A DNA stretch of 51,801 nt, from contig JAEUNL010000031.1 of the NCBI GenBank assembly GCA_016791115.1, positions 1 through 51,801 on the forward strand, written 5' to 3'. This stretch comes from Rhodocyclaceae bacterium. GTDB taxonomy: Bacteria > Pseudomonadota > Gammaproteobacteria > Burkholderiales > Rhodocyclaceae. This document shows, piece by piece, positions 47,359 through 51,801 of this stretch (positions are counted from its first letter, which is position 1; each line of letters opens with the position of its first letter). The notes beneath the pieces were generated by a model, which made no database searches, was not told the DNA's origin, and was given only the letters and a program-made list of their open reading frames with translations. The position numbers and the translations under genes were made by a program.

Positions 47359-48417
47359 ATGCCGCGCGTGCAGCCGCCCGCGTCGTCCGTCGCGCGTCCC
47401 GTGTCACGCATCCTCATCGTCGCCCCGTCCTGGATCGGCGACACCATCATCGCGCAGCCGCTGTTCATGCGGCTCACGGAGCGCGATCCTTCCTGCGAGA
47501 TCGACGCGCTGGCGCAACCCTGGGTGGCGCCGGTGCTGCGTGCCATGCCGCAGATCGCGCAGGTCATCGAAAGCCCGCTGCGCCACGGCCGCTTCGATTT
47601 CGGCCTGCGTCGGCAGCTCGCGCGCACGCTTGCCGCCGGCCGCTACGACGAAGCCATCGTGCTGCCGAACTCGTGGAAGTCGGCGCTGATGCCCTTCCTG
47701 GCGCGCATCCCGCTGCGCACCGGCTTCGTCGGCGAATCGCGTTACCTGCTCCTCAACCGCCTGCACAGGCTCGACACCACGAAGCTGCCGCGTCAGGTAG
47801 ACCGCTACGCCATGCTCGCGCAGCCACCCGGCGAGACGCTGCGCCAGCCGCTGCCCGAACCGCAACTTGCTCGCAACCCGGTGCGCGAAGCCGCCACGCT
47901 CGCCGCACTCGGCCTTGCCGACGCGCGCGAGCCGATCGTGTTCTGCCCCGGCGCCGAGTACGGCCCGGCGAAGCGCTGGCCTACCGCGTACTACGCCGAA
48001 CTCGCGCGCGCGCTCGCCGCGCGCGGCCACGCGATCTGGCTGCTCGGCTCGGCCAAGGATGCCGCCGTGGCCGACGAGATCGTCGCTGCCAGCGAAGGGA
48101 TGGCCCTGAACATGTGCGGCCGCACCTCGCTCGCGCAGGCGCTCGACCTGATCGGCGCTGCAAAGCTTGCCGTCACCAACGACTCGGGCCTGATGCACGT
48201 CGCCGCAGCGCTCGGCAGGCCGCTGGTGGCGCTGTACGGCTCGTCGAGCCCCGACTACACGCCACCGCTGTCGGCCAAAGCCGCTATCATCTGGCGCAAG
48301 CCCGATTGCAGCCCGTGCTTCAAGCGCGAATGCCCGCTCGGCCACTTCCGCTGCATGAAGGAACTGACACCCGATTCCGTGCTGGAAACCGCCATCCGAA
48401 AGCTCGCCGATGCCTGA
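47359..48417 (+). CDS. waaF: WaaF, LPS heptosyltransferase II
   Basis: 352 residues, GT9 family. ILIVAPSWIGDTIIAQPLF at the start, LPNSWKSAL, PGAEYGPAKRWP and TNDSGLMHVAAALGRPLVALYG match heptosyltransferase II. It adds the second heptose to the LPS inner core at the inner membrane. The C-terminal CFKRECPLGHFRC is typical. Overlaps the next gene by eight bases. Confidence 0.94.
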   Translation: MPRVQPPASSVARPVSRILIVAPSWIGDTIIAQPLFMRLTERDPSCEIDALAQPWVAPVLRAMPQIAQVIESPLRHGRFDFGLRRQLARTLAAGRYDEAIVLPNSWKSALMPFLARIPLRTGFVGESRYLLLNRLHRLDTTKLPRQVDRYAMLAQPPGETLRQPLPEPQLARNPVREAATLAALGLADAREPIVFCPGAEYGPAKRWPTAYYAELARALAARGHAIWLLGSAKDAAVADEIVAASEGMALNMCGRTSLAQALDLIGAAKLAVTNDSGLMHVAAALGRPLVALYGSSSPDYTPPLSAKAAIIWRKPDCSPCFKRECPLGHFRCMKELTPDSVLETAIRKLADA

Positions 48418-48850
48418 GTCGTCCGCCAAGGCCATCTACACCACGCCGCAACAGGCCGAAGCCGCCTTCTACGAAGCGATCGAACGCGCTGACCTCGACG
48501 CGATGATGGCGGTATGGGCCGAAGACGAGGAAATCATCTGCATCCACCCCGGCGGGCCGCGCCTGGCCGGCTACGCCGCCGTGCGCGACTCGTGGCGGCA
48601 GATTTTCGCCAGCGGGCCGCGCATGCGCTTCACGCTGGCCAACCAGGTCCAATCCCAGGGCATGCTGCTCTCGGTGCACAGCCTGCACGAAACCATCACC
48701 CTCGTCGGCGAAACCCGCCGGACCGCGCCGGTGGTGGCAACCAACGTCTACATCCGCGGCGCACTCGGCTGGCGCATGCTGGTGCATCACGCCTCGCCCG
48801 GCCCGGCCGGAAGCGAAGCCGCGATCGAGACGCCGAAGACCGTCCATTGA
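48410..48850 (+). CDS. SnoaL/NTF2-like protein
   Basis: 146 residues in a cone-shaped alpha/beta fold: AEAAFYEAIERADLDAMMAVWAEDEEIICIHPGG, then RDSWRQIFASGPRMRF and WRMLVHHASP. It is probably a small-ligand binding or scaffold protein of the DUF4440 kind. No catalytic role can be assigned. Confidence 0.8.
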   Translation: MPESSAKAIYTTPQQAEAAFYEAIERADLDAMMAVWAEDEEIICIHPGGPRLAGYAAVRDSWRQIFASGPRMRFTLANQVQSQGMLLSVHSLHETITLVGETRRTAPVVATNVYIRGALGWRMLVHHASPGPAGSEAAIETPKTVH

Positions 48851-49803
48851 GTTTTCCGGACTATCGTGCGCCACGCTGGCTTGCCGGCGCCCACGCGCAG
48901 ACGATCTGGCCGCGCTTCAACCCCGGCCCGCTGCCGGTCTACCGGCGCGAACGCTGGGACACGCCCGACGGCGACTTCATCGACCTCGACTGGATCGACG
49001 GCCCGCCCGGCGCGCCGCTGCTGGTGCTCTTTCACGGCCTCGAAGGCAGTTCGCGCAGCCACTATGCGCGCGCCATCATGCGTGCCGTGCGTGCGCGGCG
49101 ATGGGGCGGCGTGGTGCCGCACTTCCGCGGCTGCTCCGGCGAGCCCAACCTGCTGCCGCGCGCCTACCATTCCGGCGACTCGGACGAGATCGACTGGGTG
49201 CTGCGCCGCCTGCATGCGCTGCACCCGCAGCGCGCGCTCTACGCCGTGGGCATTTCGCTCGGCGGCAACGCGCTCGCCAAGTGGGCCGGCGAGCACGGCG
49301 ATGATGCCGGCCGCGTGGCGCACGCCATTGCCGCCGTCTGCGCGCCGCTCGACCTCGCCGTCGCCGGCCGCACGCTGGAGCGCGGCTTCAACCGCGTCTA
49401 CACCGAATACTTCCTGCGCACCCTGCGTCCTGGCGCGCTCGAAAAGCTCGCGCGCTTTCCGGGCATCGCCGACCGCGAGCGCATCCTGCGCGCGCGCACG
49501 CTCCACGAGTTCGACGATGCCGTCACCGCGCCCCTGCACGGCTTTCGCAGTGCCGACGACTACTGGCAGCGCGCGAGCAGCAAGCCCCACCTGCACGGCA
49601 TCGGCGTGCCGGCACTGCTGCTCAACGCGCAGAACGACCCCTTCCTGCCTGGCCACGCGCTGCCCGGACCGCACGAAACCTCGTCCTACGTCGTACGCGA
49701 ATTCCCGCAGCACGGCGGCCACGTCGGTTTCGTCAGCGGCCCCATCCCCGGCCACACCGACTGGCTGCCGGCGCGACTGATCGCCTTTTTCGAATCGCTC
49801 TGA
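48847..49803 (+). CDS. YheT-family alpha/beta hydrolase
   Basis: 318 residues from a TTG overlapping the previous stop (TTGA). The AHAQTIWPRF start, LFHGLEGSSRSHYA, HFRGCSGEPN, nucleophile GISLGGNAL and the late HGGHVGF motif are those of the YheT group. It is probably an esterase; the substrate is unknown. Last gene of the waaF unit. Confidence 0.9.
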   Translation: MSFPDYRAPRWLAGAHAQTIWPRFNPGPLPVYRRERWDTPDGDFIDLDWIDGPPGAPLLVLFHGLEGSSRSHYARAIMRAVRARRWGGVVPHFRGCSGEPNLLPRAYHSGDSDEIDWVLRRLHALHPQRALYAVGISLGGNALAKWAGEHGDDAGRVAHAIAAVCAPLDLAVAGRTLERGFNRVYTEYFLRTLRPGALEKLARFPGIADRERILRARTLHEFDDAVTAPLHGFRSADDYWQRASSKPHLHGIGVPALLLNAQNDPFLPGHALPGPHETSSYVVREFPQHGGHVGFVSGPIPGHTDWLPARLIAFFESL

Positions 49804-49880
49804 ACACCCTGGCCACTGCCCTTCGGAACGCATGTGGTATGGCGATCAGCCATATTGCCCGCCCGTCTCGTGGATCCGCC

Positions 49881-49908
49881 TTGTCATTCAATCGCCATTA
49901 GATATAAT
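49881..49908 (+). promoter_or_regulatory. Sigma70 promoter for the PEP-CTERM gene
   Basis: TTGTCA (49881-49886), 16 bases, TATAAT (49903-49908). The predicted start near 49915 leaves a leader of about 149 bases before the ATG at 50064. Nothing else clear was found between 49804 and 50063. Confidence 0.75.
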
Positions 49909-50063
49909 GGCTCCCATATAGTCGCACGGCATTCGCTGTGACGGGTTTGCCCGACAGGCAGCGCTACATACGTTGTGCTGCATGGTTCAACAGTAACTGC
50001 TTGCCGTTCTGCCTCGTCATGACGAATGCGTCTTGCAGGCAGTTCCGGCTGGGAGGTGGTTCG

Positions 50064-50759
50064 ATGCGTTCTATTCTTTCCCGTCTCATCGCCGCGCTCG
50101 CGCTTGCCGGTGCGTTCGCCGGCGCCGCGCATGCGGACGGCGTTGCCGTCACCTTCGAGCGCCTCGCGGGCGTTGCGGGCGTCAGTAGCACAACTGTATT
50201 CCGCGCCGATCTTTCCGGGCTCGGCCTGGCAAACGTGACCAGCATTTCGCTGTTCGACAGCAACAGCAAGCAAGGCGGCTCGCCGGGTGCCTTCTCGGGG
50301 TTCGATCTCGATGCGATCGTGCTGTCGACGACCAGGGCGACGTCGGCGACCCAGATGTCCGGGCTTTCCACGCTTCCTGCGTTCGATTTCACACCGGCGG
50401 GCACCCGCTTCAGCGCGGGCACACAGCGTCCGCCCGCCGCGCCCAGACTTGCCGGCACGGATCCGACCGGCCTCGACGTGGATCCTGCCGCAGCGACGCT
50501 GGGCAGCTTCGACGCGGTGTGGTTCACCCGCGGCTCGGTGAGCCTGGGCGACGGCGGCAACATCACCTTCAATCTCACCGCGCCCGTCTCGACCGCCGGC
50601 CTCTATCTCTACGTCGGCGAAGTCGGAAACACCGCGGGCGAGAACATCGGCGGCGTCTTTGTTTCGGCGGCGCCGGTGCCCGAACCGGGCAGCTGGATGC
50701 TCATGCTGGCCGGCCTCGGCCTCTGTTCCGCCTTCCTGCGCCGCCGCCCGCAGGCGTAA
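50064..50759 (+). CDS. PEP-CTERM sorted exported protein
   Basis: 231 residues: signal peptide (LIAALALAGAFAGAAHA), a Ser/Thr/Gly-rich beta body, and a C-terminal sorting tag, VPEPGSW, hydrophobic LMLAGLGLCSAFL and an RRR end. Such proteins are cut by an exosortase, coded elsewhere, and belong with surface polysaccharide. GGGAGGTGG precedes the ATG; the frame upstream lies in the leader and is not used. Confidence 0.92.
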   Translation: MRSILSRLIAALALAGAFAGAAHADGVAVTFERLAGVAGVSSTTVFRADLSGLGLANVTSISLFDSNSKQGGSPGAFSGFDLDAIVLSTTRATSATQMSGLSTLPAFDFTPAGTRFSAGTQRPPAAPRLAGTDPTGLDVDPAAATLGSFDAVWFTRGSVSLGDGGNITFNLTAPVSTAGLYLYVGEVGNTAGENIGGVFVSAAPVPEPGSWMLMLAGLGLCSAFLRRRPQA

Positions 50760-51135
50760 TGCGGGCCCGCGCCTGTGCGCCATGGGCGTGCAGGCGTTGC
50801 CGTGAAACCCGCATGGATCGGCGTTCTTCGGGCGCCCTGCCGCGTCATCCCCATTAGCCGCCGTCCCCGGCGATGCCCGGCCTGCGAGGCAATCTGCATG
50901 CGCCTTGCAGGCCGCTGGTCACGCACGCGCCGACCGTTCAGGTCGCTCCGGCATCCGCCGCATGTCGAGCACAAACCTGGGCGCCGCCTTTCACGCCGAG
51001 CCAGCCGTCCTGCACCGTCTCCGGGTTGACGCGGCGGCGGGCGCCTGACCGCGACAGCGCCAGTCGCAGTGCACCACCCACCCTACAAAGTGTTACATTT
51101 GTCCGCTTGAACGCCTTTTCTGCCCAGAGCCTCCA
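50760..51135. other. Intergenic region with repeat copy 8
   Basis: A 376-base gap holding the 98-bp element at 50806-50903. No gene is seen. The rest is GC-rich until about 51080, where an A/T-richer stretch (TACAAAGTGTTACATTTG) probably carries the promoter of the next gene. Confidence 0.5.
50806..50903 (+). repeat. 98-bp inverted-end repeat, copy 8
   Basis: It begins 47 bases after the PEP-CTERM gene stop. Left AACCCGCATGGATCGGCG is the family consensus. The right end is diverged (TGCATGCGC). Same length as the other seven. Confidence 0.72.
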
Positions 51136-51801
51136 ATGAAACAAGAACTTGTCAGGTCAGCGCATGCCAAGCGCACATTCCGTCCCGTCCCGTCTTCGCT
51201 CTTCGTGGCCATCCTCGCCGCGTTGGCCGTGCCGGCGCTTGCGCAGTCGGCACCGGTCGAAGGTACCGTCCCGGCCAATCCCGGCGTCGAATCCAGCGCC
51301 AACCTGAGCTATGTCGGCGCACGTTCGCGGGTGGGTGTCGGCTACGACAGCGGCACACACCTGCGCGGCGAATTCAGCCACGTGCTCACCGAAAGCGCGC
51401 TCTCGGCTTTCATCGCCCAGGGCTGGCTGGCGCGGCGCAGCGGCGGCCTGCGCGCCGACTACAACTGGGTCGGCGGCAGCGACGGCAAGCCTTCTGCGGA
51501 CAGCCTGGTAAAGAAGGTGTTCGGCGCAGTCGACCGCAATCGTGACAACGACCGCAAGGCCACGCTGGGCTTCGGTCTGGAGAGCGACAGCTGGTTCGGC
51601 CAACTGAGCTACAGCCATGGCCTGTCGGACAAGCGCCGCCGCGGCGCCGTCGACACGCTGACCGAAACGTCGCAGCAAAGCGGCTTCGACAACGACCGAC
51701 CCTATGTCGACACCATCACCACGACCACCACGACGCAGTTGTTCGAGCGCGCCTACGAACACGGCATCGGCGTGCGCGCCGGCCACTACTACACGCCGGC
51801 G
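51136..51801 (+). CDS. Exported protein, C-terminus beyond the window
   Basis: 222 codons are visible and the frame is open to the end of the window. Signal peptide to about residue 37 (ILAALAVPALAQS). The rest has alternating hydrophobic strands (ANLSYVGARSRVGVGYDSGTHLRGEF, ATLGFGLESDSWFGQLSYSHGL) as in outer-membrane beta-barrels. The family is not recognised. Confidence 0.7.
   Translation, partial: MKQELVRSAHAKRTFRPVPSSLFVAILAALAVPALAQSAPVEGTVPANPGVESSANLSYVGARSRVGVGYDSGTHLRGEFSHVLTESALSAFIAQGWLARRSGGLRADYNWVGGSDGKPSADSLVKKVFGAVDRNRDNDRKATLGFGLESDSWFGQLSYSHGLSDKRRRGAVDTLTETSQQSGFDNDRPYVDTITTTTTTQLFERAYEHGIGVRAGHYYTPA

Noticed and set aside
49829..49862. Possible decayed ninth copy of the 98-bp repeat (GCATGTGGTATGGCGATC)
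   Set aside because: Only a weak left-end likeness; no right arm at the expected distance.

Overview
The window is a GC-rich chromosomal segment from a nirS-type denitrifying proteobacterium. A betaproteobacterium of the Rhodocyclales (Azoarcus/Thauera/Aromatoleum type) fits best. The evidence is a complete cytochrome cd1 nitrite reductase and heme d1 gene set, FNR/DNR-type boxes, a PEP-CTERM protein and betaproteobacterial-style housekeeping proteins. The genus is an inference; no 16S gene or other marker is present.

Layout. (1) 1-4097 is an accessory stretch of visibly lower GC. It holds minus-strand genes of unknown function (an ASCH-domain protein, a small membrane protein, a membrane-anchored protein, a P-loop protein), an IS110/IS1111 transposase remnant, short GTGGTCCGTCCCC repeats, and several sites that look like integron gene-cassette boundaries. 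(2) 4098-17727 is the denitrification island. On the minus strand are nirS-nirT-cytochrome c552, nirC-F-DL-G-H and nirJ-small exported peptide-nirN. nirE runs divergently from nirS. A GAF/HD-GYP phosphodiesterase gene lies divergent from nirJ, and a hemerythrin/coiled-coil gene lies just past nirH. Four near-perfect FNR-type palindromes (7116, 9492, 13167, 16709) mark the likely promoters. The genes together make heme d1 from uroporphyrinogen III (NirE, NirDLGH, NirJ, NirF, NirN), place it in NirS, and supply electrons through NirT, NirC and the c552-like protein. (3) 17724-29735 is mostly housekeeping: an HSL-type hydrolase, a lytic transglycosylase, tRNA-Leu(CAA), queA-tgt, a lipoprotein, yajC-secD-secF, cytochrome b561, cytochrome c', a DUF2322-like gene and purB.

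(4) 30021-36067 is an iron-uptake cluster behind a Fur-like site: FTR1 permease, a TonB-dependent siderophore receptor, a PiuC-type dioxygenase and a dedicated TonB-ExbB-ExbD. (5) 36169-39497 holds three overlapping or adjacent minus-strand genes (GT2 glycosyltransferase, GtrA, large multi-span membrane protein) laid out like a Gtr surface-glycan modification cassette. (6) 39681-49803 is mixed: a methyltransferase with regulatory domain, a large secreted protein of unknown function, a GST, mnmA, an exported protein, a Nudix hydrolase, ilvE, a CHCC zinc-finger protein, waaF, a SnoaL-like protein and a YheT-type hydrolase. (7) 49881-51801 holds a PEP-CTERM protein with a clear sigma70 promoter, and the start of an exported protein cut by the window edge.

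The most unusual signals are these. First, a family of eight dispersed elements, each exactly 98 bp, that share inverted ends but differ inside; most lie just after a stop codon. Second, the cassette-like remnants around 412-2785. Third, an uncharacterised 36-residue exported peptide translationally coupled between nirJ and nirN. Fourth, a hemerythrin gene that appears to belong to the nir regulon.
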